Made by a program: the position numbers and the translations under genes
Shown here: positions 18,097 through 28,131 of the stretch, in pieces
How the letters are laid out: the number at the start of each line of letters is the position of its first letter
Position numbering within the stretch: position 1 is the first letter of the stretch
The notes under the pieces: generated by a model
What the model was told of the DNA's origin: nothing
Databases searched by the model: none
Seen by the model: the letters and a program-made list of their open reading frames with translations, nothing else
NCBI GenBank assembly: GCA_028281325.1
Contig: JANQKC010000035.1
Coordinates: forward strand, 1-64,000
Direction of reading: 5' to 3'
Source: Alphaproteobacteria bacterium
GTDB lineage: Bacteria > Pseudomonadota > Alphaproteobacteria > UBA8366
Length of the DNA stretch: 64,000 bases

Positions 18097-19437
18097 ATGC
18101 CGATGATCACCGACGAATCCCCCATCACCTTTGCCGATCCCCTGCCCGAAGCCGCCGACGTCGTCGTCATCGGCGGCGGCGTTGCCGGGATCGCCGCGGC
18201 CTATTTCCTCGCAAAGCGCGGGGAGAAGATCGTCGTCTGCGAGAAGGGCCGCGTCGCGGGCGAGCAGTCCAGCCGCAACTGGGGCTGGATCCGCCAGCAG
18301 GGCCGCGACTGGGCGGAACTGCCGATCATGATGGAATCCAACCGCATCTGGCGCGGCCTAGCGGAGGAGACCGGCGAGTCCGACCTCACCTTCACGCCCT
18401 GCGGCAACCTCTACATCACCGACGACGAGGCCACGCTGCGGAAATACGAAGCCTGGCGCGAGATGGCCATGCAGCATCAGCTCGACACGAGAATGCTGTC
18501 GAAGGCCGACCTAGAGGCGCAGTATCCGGGTATCAAGGGCAACTGGATCGGCGGCATGATAACGCCGAGCGACGGCCGCGGCGAACCCTTCGTCGCGATC
18601 CCGGCGCTGGGCCGCGCGGCGCAGCGGGCCGGCGCCGCGATCGCCGAGAACTGCGCGGTCCGCACGCTCGACGTCGAGGGCGGCAAGGTCGCCGGCGTGG
18701 TGACCGAGGCTGGGCGCATCCGCTGCGACCGGGTGCTGCTGGCCAGCGGCGCGTGGTCGACCCATTTCGCCGCCAACGCAGGCATCGACCTGCCGCAGCT
18801 TGCCGTGCGCTCGACCGTTGCACGGACCGAGCCGGTGCCCGAGTTCGTCAGCAACAACGTGCTGACCCCCGGCCTGTCGCTGCGGCGGCGCGCCGACGGC
18901 GGCTACACCATCACGTCGGGCGAGCTGGCGGAGCATTTCCTGTCGGTGAATTCCTTCAAGTATTTCGGGAAGTTCCTGAAGCTTCTTCGAGCATCGGCGA
19001 AGAATGTGAAACTGCATCTCAGCGCGCCCAAGGGCTATCCCGGCGCCTGGGGCAACCCGAAAAACTGGACCGCCGACGAGGAAAGCCCGTTCGAGCGGAT
19101 GCGCGTGCTCAACCCCGACCCGTCGCCCATCGTGATCAAGCAAATCCAGGACCGGCTGCCGGGCCGCTACCCCGCCATCGGGAAAGCGAAACTGGCCGAG
19201 GCCTGGGCCGGCATGATCGACGTCACGCCCGACGCGGTGCCCGTGCTGGGCGAGGACCACCGCCTGCCCGGCCTGCATATCGCGACGGGCCTCAGCGGCC
19301 ACGGCTTCGGCATCGGCCCGGCGATCGGCCGGATCGCGGCGGACCTGCTGTGTGGCCGCGACGCGGGGCACGACCTGACCCGCTTCCGGACGCGGCGCTT
19401 CTTCGACGGCACGCCAATGGAACCGGGCCCGTATTAG
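18097..19437 (+). CDS. FAD-dependent amine/D-amino-acid oxidoreductase (DAO family)
   Basis: This 446-residue flavoenzyme carries an N-terminal dinucleotide fold VVVIGGGVAGIAAAYFLAKRG (about 25-45) and a FAD-contact motif SSRNWGWIRQQGRD. A C-terminal closure, GLHIATGLSGHGFGIGPAIGRIAADLL, is typical of the DAO superfamily (glycine/sarcosine/D-amino-acid oxidases). It has no signal peptide. An SDR gene follows 242 bp later after a repeat element, so operon structure is unclear. The substrate is unknown. Confidence 0.87.
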   Translation: MPMITDESPITFADPLPEAADVVVIGGGVAGIAAAYFLAKRGEKIVVCEKGRVAGEQSSRNWGWIRQQGRDWAELPIMMESNRIWRGLAEETGESDLTFTPCGNLYITDDEATLRKYEAWREMAMQHQLDTRMLSKADLEAQYPGIKGNWIGGMITPSDGRGEPFVAIPALGRAAQRAGAAIAENCAVRTLDVEGGKVAGVVTEAGRIRCDRVLLASGAWSTHFAANAGIDLPQLAVRSTVARTEPVPEFVSNNVLTPGLSLRRRADGGYTITSGELAEHFLSVNSFKYFGKFLKLLRASAKNVKLHLSAPKGYPGAWGNPKNWTADEESPFERMRVLNPDPSPIVIKQIQDRLPGRYPAIGKAKLAEAWAGMIDVTPDAVPVLGEDHRLPGLHIATGLSGHGFGIGPAIGRIAADLLCGRDAGHDLTRFRTRRFFDGTPMEPGPY

Positions 19438-19465
19438 GGAGAAGTTTTTCGGAAAACCAATAGCT

Positions 19466-19629
19466 GTCATTCCGGAAGCCGATTTGTCCCAAATCTTCGA
19501 TTTGGCGGGCAAATTGCGCTATCCGGAATCCAGACTACCCGCCACCGAACCGGACGCTCTGGATCCCGGCTCCAACACGCGCACGCCAAAACCGCTTCGG
19601 TTTTGGGCTCGTGTAACGGCCGGGATGAC
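19466..19629. repeat. Paired palindromic intergenic repeat (GTCATTCC family), long form
   Basis: The outer ends read GTCATTCC (19466) and CCGGGATGAC (ending 19629). Inside are two cruciform units: ATTCCGG...CCGGAAT with inner hairpin CCAAATC-TTC-GATTTGG, and GATCCCGGC...GCCGGGATG with inner hairpin CAAAACCG-CTT-CGGTTTTG. The layout matches the short element at 29663-29727. Confidence 0.8.
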
Positions 19630-19679
19630 TGCGATAAGATGAGACGCTATCGGGCCAAACGGGGCGCAGGAGAAAGACC

Positions 19680-20417
19680 ATGACCGACAACAATGAACTC
19701 GTCGTCGTAACCGGCGGGTCGCGCGGCATCGGGCGCGCCATCATGGACCGCGTGCAGGCGGGCGGGCGCGGCGTGGTCAACCTCGACATCCGGCCGCCGG
19801 AGGCCGCCGCCGCGTCGAACGACGAGCGTTTTCTCGAAACCGACCTGTCCGACCCCGCGGCCATCGGCGACGCCTTCCGCGCCATCGACGGTTTCGGCGC
19901 CGTGGTCGGCCTGGTGAACAACGCGGGCGCGGTGATCTCGCACTCCCTTGAAGAAACCACGGAAGCGGATTTCGGCCGCCTCGTGCCGGTCAACATGGTC
20001 GGGGCGGCGCTCGCGGCGAAGGCGGCAGCCGAGCGCATGAAGGCCGCCGGCTGGGGGCGCATCGTCAACATCTCCAGCCGCACCATGGTCGGCAAAACCG
20101 ACCGCACCGCCTATGCCGCGACCAAGGGCGCGATCGCCTCGATGACCAAGGTCTGGGCGCTCGAACTGGCGCCGCACGGGATCACGGTCAACGCCATCGC
20201 GCCGGGGCCGATCGCGACCGAGCTGTACAAGGAAGGCAACCCGCCGGGCAGCCCGAAATCGGAAGCGCTGATCGCCTCGATCCCGGTCGGCCGCATCGGC
20301 GAACCGGACGACATCGGCCGCGCCGTCTCCTTCTTTTTGGAAAAAGACAACAGCTTCGTGACGGGGCAGGTCCTGTTCGTCTGCGGCGGCCTGACCGTGG
20401 GGAACGCCGGGGCGTGA
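19680..20417 (+). CDS. Short-chain dehydrogenase/reductase (FabG-like)
   Basis: This 245-residue classical SDR has the cofactor loop TGGSRGIGRA at about 12-21, NNAGAV at about 80, and the catalytic Ser in NISSRTM. The Tyr/Lys pair lies in YAATKGAI (about 142-149) and the oligomer/PG motif is IAPGPIATE. It is likely NAD(P)H-dependent with a carbonyl or alcohol substrate. Whether it is a true 3-oxoacyl-ACP reductase is not decidable, since no fatty-acid genes are near. Confidence 0.9.
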   Translation: MTDNNELVVVTGGSRGIGRAIMDRVQAGGRGVVNLDIRPPEAAAASNDERFLETDLSDPAAIGDAFRAIDGFGAVVGLVNNAGAVISHSLEETTEADFGRLVPVNMVGAALAAKAAAERMKAAGWGRIVNISSRTMVGKTDRTAYAATKGAIASMTKVWALELAPHGITVNAIAPGPIATELYKEGNPPGSPKSEALIASIPVGRIGEPDDIGRAVSFFLEKDNSFVTGQVLFVCGGLTVGNAGA

Positions 20418-20452
20418 CCGGCCGACCCGTATTCACCTAGCGGGGACCGCGC

Positions 20453-21589
20453 ATGCCGCTGAGCGCCATCGACATCCAGGGCTATCGCTCCGTCGAACGC
20501 CTGCACTTGCCGGTCGACCGGCTGTCGGTCTTCGTCGGCGAGAACGGCGTCGGCAAGACGAACCTATACAAGGCGCTCGGCCTGCTGCGCGCCGCCGCCG
20601 ACGGCACCGCGACCCACGCCATCGCCGAGGAAGGCGGCGTCGAATCCGTGCTCTGGGCGGGCACGCGGAAACGCGGCAAGCCGGTCCGCCTGATCCTCAA
20701 GGCGCGCTTCGACGAGATGGCCTTCGCCCATGAGGGCGGCGTGCCGCAGAGCTACGAGTTGGAGATCGGCCTGCCGAAACCGTTGCAGGCGGCCTTCTCC
20801 ATCGAACCGCTGATCAAGGAGGAACGCTTGACCGTCCATCTGGGCGGGCGCGACGTGGTGATGATGGAGCGGAACGGCCCCGCCGTGACGCTGCGCAACG
20901 AGGACGGCAAGCGCGAGGTCCACAACAACGCGGTGCTGCCGTCGGAGACCGCACTGTCAGCCTTCCGCGACGCCGCCCGCTATCCGGAACTGGAGGCGAT
21001 GCGCCGCGAGCTGCTGGACTGGCGGCTCTATCACGACTTCCGCACCGACGCGGCCTCGCCGATCCGCCAGCCCTGCCACGCGATCACCACGCCAACGCTG
21101 TCGACCGACGGCGCGGACCTCGCCGCCGTGCTGTCGACGCTGTCGGTGATCCGCCAGGACACGGTGGACCTGGACGCCGCCATCGACGACGCCTTCCCCG
21201 GCGCGGTGCTGGGCGCGGGCGACGACGGCAGCCACTGCCGTTTCGAGATGGAATACCCGGACATCCCGCGCCCCTTCGGCGCGCACGAACTGTCGGACGG
21301 CACGCTGAAATATCTCTGCCTGCTGGGCGCGCTGATGGGCTACCGCCTGCCCACCTTTATCGCCTTCAACGAGCCGGAAGCCAGCCTGCACCCCAAACTC
21401 ATCGCCCCCCTCGCCCGCCTGATCGCCGCCGCCGCGCAACACGCGCAAATCTGGATCGTCACGCACTCGGACGAACTGGCCGACGCCCTGGAAGAAGAAA
21501 CCGGCAAACGCCCCAGACGGGTGATCAAGAAGGACGGGGCGACGGGAATTGAGGGGTTGTCGTTGTTGGGGGAGTTTCGGGAAGAGTGA
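20453..21589 (+). CDS. AAA/ABC-type ATPase, OLD/RecF-like (AAA_21)
   Basis: This 378-residue ATPase begins IDIQGYRSVERLHLPVDRLSVFVGENGVGKTNL, with the Walker A at about 28-35. The ABC-like signature ELSDGTLKYLCLLGAL is near residue 280, the Walker B FIAFNEPEASLHP near 300, and the D/H-loop WIVTHSDELADAL near 335. Proteins of this kind act in DNA repair or in defence together with a nuclease; none is attached here. It lies just outside the left repeat of the defence-like island and has host-like GC, so it probably predates the insertion. Confidence 0.82.
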   Translation: MPLSAIDIQGYRSVERLHLPVDRLSVFVGENGVGKTNLYKALGLLRAAADGTATHAIAEEGGVESVLWAGTRKRGKPVRLILKARFDEMAFAHEGGVPQSYELEIGLPKPLQAAFSIEPLIKEERLTVHLGGRDVVMMERNGPAVTLRNEDGKREVHNNAVLPSETALSAFRDAARYPELEAMRRELLDWRLYHDFRTDAASPIRQPCHAITTPTLSTDGADLAAVLSTLSVIRQDTVDLDAAIDDAFPGAVLGAGDDGSHCRFEMEYPDIPRPFGAHELSDGTLKYLCLLGALMGYRLPTFIAFNEPEASLHPKLIAPLARLIAAAAQHAQIWIVTHSDELADALEEETGKRPRRVIKKDGATGIEGLSLLGEFREE

Positions 21590-21604
21590 GAAAGTGCGGT
21601 GACA

Positions 21605-21637
21605 CCATTGACGCGAACCGAATCCCGCTTCACTATG
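21605..21637 (+). repeat. Left 33-bp direct repeat bounding the IetAS-like island
   Basis: This 33-bp sequence (CCATTGACGCG...TTCACTATG) is identical base for base to 25638-25670. It carries a copy of the thiC promoter (TTGACG at 21608?-offset equivalent to 25641, CACTAT at 21631-21636). It also supplies the TAG stop codon of the protease gene (21633-21635 on the minus strand). Confidence 0.93.
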
Positions 21638-24248
21638 ACCTGATGCGTACGGCTTCTCTTAAGCGCTCTCGAATACGCTCATAAACTGGCACAGCAACAT
21701 CCTGACCGACCTCTAGTGTCGCAATGACAGCGTATGATATCGCCTCGTCGAGTTCACCGGCGGCTGGCGAACAAGTCACATCAAGCACTAGATTTGCGTT
21801 ATTGACGAATTCAGCTGCCTCTTCGCCCTCCCACCGATGATGATAGATCGTGCCCTTTCCTAAGGCGTTGTGCGACGGCTGTTGCTTCGAGTTGCTTACT
21901 CCGATTGAAAAATTCTTGTCCGCACCCGGCCCCGCCTTGAACTTTGCGAGGCGGTACATTCGGTGCGAATGTGTAATCGGAGTTAGCCATGCAATTGTCA
22001 CCGCCAATGCTCGGAAGCCGGCTATGCCTTCCAGTTCTGCGGGCAATGGCACTTCGAACCTGTCTGTCTCTTTAGAGTGGATGGTGTTCCATCCGATCAA
22101 GGTTGCGCGGTTTTCAGCGCAATCGACGACTCGGTCTATGTCGGGACATCCGAAGCCTAGGAAGCGGCTAATTTCGTCGCGTTCATGCTCCCAATAAAGC
22201 CTTTGGCCCTCATTAACGAGGTCTTTCAAGGCCGCTGCCGTCTCATCATCCCATTGCGCGCTGTGGACCAACAGCGCCTTCAAGATGATCGAGTGATAAG
22301 CCGGGTCGATTTCCGGATGCGAAGCGTCATTGGGCAATTCTTCCAGAGCTTCAAGAATCCGCATGGCGTTATGCGTCGCCAATGCGGTGGCAACGCTTGT
22401 GCCGCTCATGTTGATTTTGCGATTGGCCTCACCTCCCGTTCCGGGGCTGGCAACACCAATGCCAAAAAAACGTGCGGGTATCGGGGTCGGTTCAACCTCT
22501 ATCGGGGCGTGTGTACTGTTCGCGCGAATGTGTTCCGCACCACCTGGAAAAAGGATTTCCGGTTTTATAGTTCGCTTGAAACCCAGTCCTAGTGCGGAAC
22601 TGAGATTCGGCAGCGCTGTGCTCGCATAAGGATCGGCAGACAAAACACCTTGCCCATTGGGAGCAACATTATCATTGTGCGCCGCGCCAATGGTCAGGGC
22701 GTTTAGCGCTTCCGAGGGCGCGAGCAGTTTTCTGTTGGCGCGTTGTCGCAGTATTGCACGAAGGACAACTGACTGTCGGTCTTTGGGATCCAGCGCCTCG
22801 AAGTCCGCCCACGCGGCTACATCTTCAAGGGGGATCCGGTCTGGAATGTTTCCTGCACTGACGAGGATCAGAACGTTGTATCTCCAGGCTAGGTAATCAA
22901 TCAAACGCGCCCACGGGCTCATGACCCCAGCGAAACGTCGCTTTGCATCACCCAACGAGAGGTTCACCACGCGCACCGTCGGCGCGGTCGGTTCTTCCTC
23001 GCCTTCACCGTCATACATCCTGATGAATGTACGCCAGATCAGATCAATGCTCAGTCGGTCCGGCGGCATCACTTCACGCGTAGAATCCGGTCCATTTTGT
23101 TGCGGGTACATAATGGGTCGGACGTAAAGTCGCCGCCTTATCGGAAGTGTCGGGTCCGCATTGTTCAGGTCGCCGTGAAGGATCAGTGACGCCATTGCGG
23201 TTCCGTGTCGTTGCTCCAACGCAGAACCGTATTCGTCTTCAAATCCGTCGGGATCATCTACGATCAGCCGATCCGCCAGACGCTGATGTTGCCGCATGGG
23301 CATGCCGTCGAGAAGCGCAGCGAATGGAGCTTGTAGTTCCTGCCCATCTTGCCCCACCTCTGTCTCGCTCGCGTCTTCAAGATCACCTTCGACCGGACCC
23401 GATACCATTGACTGGGGCCGCAGCATCATCACGTCATCAAATGCGACAAGCCCAACATCCGGATGGTCGAGGAGGTCTTGGATAACGGCTGGCGCTACTT
23501 CGACGAGTATTGCGTGATACCGGATGGCGTCGATCACTGCGCTATCGAGCAGATTTCCAGCAACCTCGCGCAGCTTCTCTAGAAAGGTTCTTTCTGCTTG
23601 CTCCCGCCGCGTTGCATTATCGCGAAACCAAAATTCCACCTCAAACCGGATCGGCGTGTCCGGCGCAAACTCTAGGCGTTCCCGCCAGTCTTCTATGGCT
23701 TCCTCGGTTAGCCTGTCCATCGGGCCCCATGGACGCATATCGGCAAGGTGGCTGAAAACATCCCGCCATGCGGTTCGCCCATATCCTAGATTTTCGCCTC
23801 GTTGAAATCGGTTCCATAGACTTACAAGTTCCCGAAGCGCTGTCTGATCAGGAATCGTGAAATAAAATCGCCGAGGAACGTTCTTGTCTTCTCTAGGCTC
23901 GCCATCTGTTCCAGGAATAAAAAAATCGTCGTCCGGTGCGGCTTCGCCCTCATCTTCCCCAAGGAATTCGAGGCCCGGTATGCCGCGATAGGCTCGATAG
24001 AAATCAGCCATGTCGCTGGCGACTTCAAATACAAGCGCCCGCTCTGGAACTATGGCGGCAGCATCTTCGCGCAATTCCCCTAAGCGTTCCGGCTCACCTA
24101 GAGTACGCTCAAGGCGCTCGAATTTAGGGCCAATGCGCGTTGCTTGCCGGCCAGCACCGACGGCGGGTACCTTTTCCCTCGGTGCGTTGCCGGCCTTAGG
24201 CGTCCGTCTTTCTGGGCGGGGCATTGCGAGAAGGGGACGTTCAGCCAT
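21633..24248 (-). CDS. ietS: Subtilisin-like S8 protease, IetS-like
   Basis: An 871-residue cytoplasmic protease with no signal peptide. The S8 catalytic residues are all visible: Asp314 in ALLDG, His348 in RHGTAMASL, oxyanion Asn467 in VSAGN and Ser618 in NMSGTSVATA. About 300 N-terminal residues and 250 C-terminal residues flank the protease domain. The pairing with an upstream AAA ATPase and the large size match IetS of the ietAS pair, known from an Agrobacterium Ti plasmid and as an anti-phage system. The start overlaps the ATPase stop by 8 bp (ATGGCTGA). The last codon is followed by a TAG lying inside the left direct repeat. Confidence 0.85.
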   Translation of the reverse strand: MAERPLLAMPRPERRTPKAGNAPREKVPAVGAGRQATRIGPKFERLERTLGEPERLGELREDAAAIVPERALVFEVASDMADFYRAYRGIPGLEFLGEDEGEAAPDDDFFIPGTDGEPREDKNVPRRFYFTIPDQTALRELVSLWNRFQRGENLGYGRTAWRDVFSHLADMRPWGPMDRLTEEAIEDWRERLEFAPDTPIRFEVEFWFRDNATRREQAERTFLEKLREVAGNLLDSAVIDAIRYHAILVEVAPAVIQDLLDHPDVGLVAFDDVMMLRPQSMVSGPVEGDLEDASETEVGQDGQELQAPFAALLDGMPMRQHQRLADRLIVDDPDGFEDEYGSALEQRHGTAMASLILHGDLNNADPTLPIRRRLYVRPIMYPQQNGPDSTREVMPPDRLSIDLIWRTFIRMYDGEGEEEPTAPTVRVVNLSLGDAKRRFAGVMSPWARLIDYLAWRYNVLILVSAGNIPDRIPLEDVAAWADFEALDPKDRQSVVLRAILRQRANRKLLAPSEALNALTIGAAHNDNVAPNGQGVLSADPYASTALPNLSSALGLGFKRTIKPEILFPGGAEHIRANSTHAPIEVEPTPIPARFFGIGVASPGTGGEANRKINMSGTSVATALATHNAMRILEALEELPNDASHPEIDPAYHSIILKALLVHSAQWDDETAAALKDLVNEGQRLYWEHERDEISRFLGFGCPDIDRVVDCAENRATLIGWNTIHSKETDRFEVPLPAELEGIAGFRALAVTIAWLTPITHSHRMYRLAKFKAGPGADKNFSIGVSNSKQQPSHNALGKGTIYHHRWEGEEAAEFVNNANLVLDVTCSPAAGELDEAISYAVIATLEVGQDVAVPVYERIRERLREAVRIRS

Positions 24249-25251
24249 CAGATAACTCTTGCTCTGCGTCGTCCGATGGGGTCGGCTTGACCCTGTCTTC
24301 CCAGAGCTGCAACTGCTCCTCGATTGTTTTCTTGAGCGGGCGCTCTTTCATCGTCATGACATCGCGGCGGCGCACGTCGAGTGTAAATTCTTCGGCTTCC
24401 GCATAGCTGATTGACCCCAATCGCTTTGCTATCGTTGTCGCTGAAAGGCCGGCTCGTTGGTCTAGTGATGTGAGAAACCGTTCAAAATACTCTGTGAGCT
24501 CATTTTGCCCCGGAGTTGGTAATCTCAAACGGAGCTGGAATCGACGCCAAACGGCTCGATCCAGTAACTCGGAATGGTTGGTAGCAGCTATCACTACCGA
24601 ATAGCTTGGTAGGTCATCGACGTGCATGAGGAGGGATGTCACGACCCTCTTGATTTCCCCTGTCTCATGAATGTCGCCGCGCTCTTTGCCAACTGCGTCG
24701 AATTCGTCAAAGAACAGAACGCAGGGTGTCGTTCTCACATAATCAAACACACGCTTGAGACGGTTGGCCGTTTCTCCGAGGTAGCTTCCAATCATCGTTT
24801 CGTAGCGGACGACAAAAAAAGGCACTGCGAGCGATTCAGCTATAGCTTCCGCCAATGAGGTCTTTCCGTTCCCCGGCGGTCCCACCAAGAGAACGCGATG
24901 CCTCGGATCAAGCCCGTGTGCCCGAAGGAGACTCGATCGACTCTGCTCTTCAATTAACTGCTCAACCGCCTCCAGACATGAGTCGGACAAAACCATGTCG
25001 CTCAACTCGCGCCGTGGCGTTATTTCGGCAATGAATTCCCGACCCCGGTGTCCTGTTTCGGTCGGATAATGGTGCATCTTGTTCTTGCCGTTACCGTTTG
25101 GCTGCATCGCCCGAGTGAGGCGATCAGCAAGAATCGTATGCTGCTTGTTTTTCTCTTCGGCGATTATTGTTTCGACCGCCGAACGCACTGCGCTCTTGTC
25201 ACCTGACACGCTAGCTTTTACCAAACTTATGAGAAGATCACCGCGCGCCAT
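24241..25251 (-). CDS. ietA: AAA+ ATPase, IetA-like
   Basis: This 336-residue AAA+ protein has Walker A GPPGNGKTS (Lys130), Walker B VLFFDEFDAVG (Asp182, Glu183), sensor-1 Asn225 in AATNHSELLD and arginine-finger candidates in WRRFQLRL. The N-terminal 80 residues form a helical adaptor region. It most resembles small classical AAA ATPases paired with subtilases (IetA); it should feed or gate the protease. The ATG at 25251 is used because it lies inside the 3' end of the RHH gene (14-bp overlap); the frame stays open to 25365 without support. Both overlaps point to translational coupling across three genes. Confidence 0.85.
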   Translation of the reverse strand: MARGDLLISLVKASVSGDKSAVRSAVETIIAEEKNKQHTILADRLTRAMQPNGNGKNKMHHYPTETGHRGREFIAEITPRRELSDMVLSDSCLEAVEQLIEEQSRSSLLRAHGLDPRHRVLLVGPPGNGKTSLAEAIAESLAVPFFVVRYETMIGSYLGETANRLKRVFDYVRTTPCVLFFDEFDAVGKERGDIHETGEIKRVVTSLLMHVDDLPSYSVVIAATNHSELLDRAVWRRFQLRLRLPTPGQNELTEYFERFLTSLDQRAGLSATTIAKRLGSISYAEAEEFTLDVRRRDVMTMKERPLKKTIEEQLQLWEDRVKPTPSDDAEQELSDG

Positions 25252-25429
25252 CTGACCCACTCCTTTTCTCGGAACGTCTGAGTTTTTCAACGAGCGCCTC
25301 CACGATCCAATGGTTGCGGGATACTGGCAGTTCTTCCTCTCCCACGCGGGCGTTGACCTGCTCAAGAATGTGCTCCGGTATCCGAACGGTCACCGGCACA
25401 CGCTCTTGATCTCCATTTCCTGATTTCAT
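25238..25429 (-). CDS. Ribbon-helix-helix (CopG/Arc-like) regulator of the IetAS-like module
   Basis: This 63-residue protein shows the RHH pattern: a short basic beta strand (RVPVTVRIP), helix A (EHILEQVNARV), a turn (EEELPVSRN) and helix B (HWIVEALVEKLRR). Such dimers bind operators and often act as antitoxin or autorepressor. A perfect 15-bp palindrome lies 7 bp upstream of its start, and its 3' end overlaps the ATPase gene by 14 bp. I infer it controls the module. An antitoxin-type role toward the protease is possible but unproven. Confidence 0.75.
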   Translation of the reverse strand: MKSGNGDQERVPVTVRIPEHILEQVNARVGEEELPVSRNHWIVEALVEKLRRSEKRSGSDGAR

Positions 25430-25435
25430 GGCACC

Positions 25436-25450
25436 ATGTCACTGTGACAT
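25436..25450 (-). promoter_or_regulatory. Palindromic operator of the RHH-ATPase-protease operon
   Basis: ATGTCAC-T-GTGACAT is a perfect 15-bp palindrome directly before the RHH start codon. A second, imperfect half (TGTGACATCACA) overlaps its right side. The size and position fit an RHH dimer-of-dimers operator blocking the promoter or ribosome access. Confidence 0.6.
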
Positions 25451-25470
25451 CACAATGGAGTCATGCCGTT

Positions 25471-25499
25471 TTCATAGCTGTTCGTCGATCACTTTGAAA
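25471..25499 (-). promoter_or_regulatory. Candidate promoter of the IetAS-like operon
   Basis: On the minus strand, TTTCAA (25494-25499) is followed after 17 bp by TATGAA (25471-25476), just upstream of the palindrome. The match is moderate. The rest of 25500-25637 is AT-rich and shows no gene. Confidence 0.35.
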
Positions 25500-25637
25500 G
25501 CTTGGGTTGCAATTATCGCCAAACTATCTGGCGCCCTTTATCCCAAGCAGACAGACTAAGGCGTCAGGTGATTATAAATCCTTGACTTGTCTAGTCTTGT
25601 ATCGCAACACCCAAAAAATTTACTCTAAGCACCACCC

Positions 25638-25670
25638 CCATTGACGCGAACCGAATCCCGCTTCACTATG
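25638..25670 (+). repeat. Right 33-bp direct repeat containing the thiC promoter
   Basis: Identical to 21605-21637. It contains TTGACG (25641-25646), a 17-bp spacer and CACTAT (25664-25669). These are well placed to start transcription near 25677, where the TPP riboswitch begins. This copy is therefore the working promoter of thiC. Confidence 0.9.
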
Positions 25671-25676
25671 TCTCTT

Positions 25677-25792
25677 GCCTGGGGGGGCCCTGCGAAAGGG
25701 CTGAGATTCCGCTATCCCATGCCATCGGTGGATGGCCGCGCGGTGACCCCGAGAACCTGATCCGGGTAATGCCGGCGGAGGGAAGGAATTCT
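25677..25792 (+). promoter_or_regulatory. TPP (THI-box) riboswitch of thiC
   Basis: The conserved TPP aptamer blocks appear in order: GGGGGGCCC, GGGCTGAGA, then ACCCCGAGAACCTGATCCGG and GTAATGCCGGCGGAGGGA. The variable P3 stem lies between. The aptamer starts just after the predicted promoter and about 120 nt before the thiC start codon. Thiamine pyrophosphate should switch off thiC expression. Confidence 0.96.
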
Positions 25793-25817
25793 GACCAGAG
25801 CCGCCCCCAAGACCTAA

Positions 25818-27752
<1,935 letters not shown>

Positions 27753-27773
27753 GACCCGGCAACGGCAGGCTTT

Positions 27774-27900
27774 CATGCTTCGACAAGCTCATGCTTCGAC
27801 AAGCTCAGCATGAGGGCCGTTGGATGATACGGGCGGTAGGAACCACACGGTTTAGCCGGAACCTATCGCCCACCCATCCTCACCCTGAGCCCGTCGAAGG
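27774..27900. repeat. Intergenic repeat of the CTTCGACAAGCTCAGCATGAGG family
   Basis: The left arm contains a tandem ATGCTTCGACAAGCTC followed by AGCATGAGG; the right arm is CCTCACCCTGAGCCCGTCGAAGG, its approximate inverse. A central hairpin GGGCGGTAGG...CCTATCGCCC stands between. The same family recurs at 42114-42188. Confidence 0.8.
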
Positions 27901-27967
27901 GTGACACGCACCGACGGCACAACAGGATTACCGGCAACATAACGGATAAAGCACCGTGCCGGGAAAA

Positions 27968-27997
27968 CGGGGGCGCTCAGGCGCTCCCGTTTTTGTT
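27968..27997 (+). terminator. Rho-independent terminator of thiC
   Basis: A 9-bp stem (CGGGGGCGC with GCGCTCCCG, one G-T pair) and a TCAG loop are followed by a run of five T. Confidence 0.85.
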
Positions 27998-28131
27998 GTT
28001 TGGAGTTCGCATCGCCTCGTTTGCAGCGGCGACCAACCAGGCATCATCGCCAAGCGCGTTCTTGAATTCATAATTTAGGTGGAACTCTAGCCTTTGATTT
28101 GCAACTAATGGCGCAGTTGAAGGGGAGTGCG

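Larger units (their letters stand above)
21605..25670. mobile_element. 4.0-kb IetAS-like defence/maintenance island flanked by 33-bp direct repeats
   Basis: Three overlapping leftward genes (RHH regulator, AAA ATPase, subtilase) fill the space between two perfect 33-bp direct repeats. Removing one repeat plus the interior would rejoin the upstream ATPase gene region to the thiC promoter, riboswitch and gene. The interior is visibly poorer in GC than both flanks. No integrase, transposase or terminal inverted repeat is present, so the element is non-autonomous or was moved by a factor acting in trans. Boundaries are exact at the repeats; the insertion mechanism is inference. Confidence 0.8.

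Noticed and set aside
17928..18170. An 80-codon minus-strand frame with one hydrophobic stretch.
   Set aside because: Its first half is antisense to the flavoenzyme gene and there is no ribosome site. It is kept only as a possible decayed segment.
20453..21589. Inclusion of the OLD-like ATPase in the defence island.
   Set aside because: It lies outside the left direct repeat, is on the other strand, and has host-like composition.
27977..28095. A minus-strand reading ending NALGDDAWLVAAANEAMRTP, whose stop lies inside the thiC terminator hairpin.
   Set aside because: The composition looks protein-like, but no start codon is found before it runs into the orphan gene and it is too short to defend. 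It may be a gene remnant.
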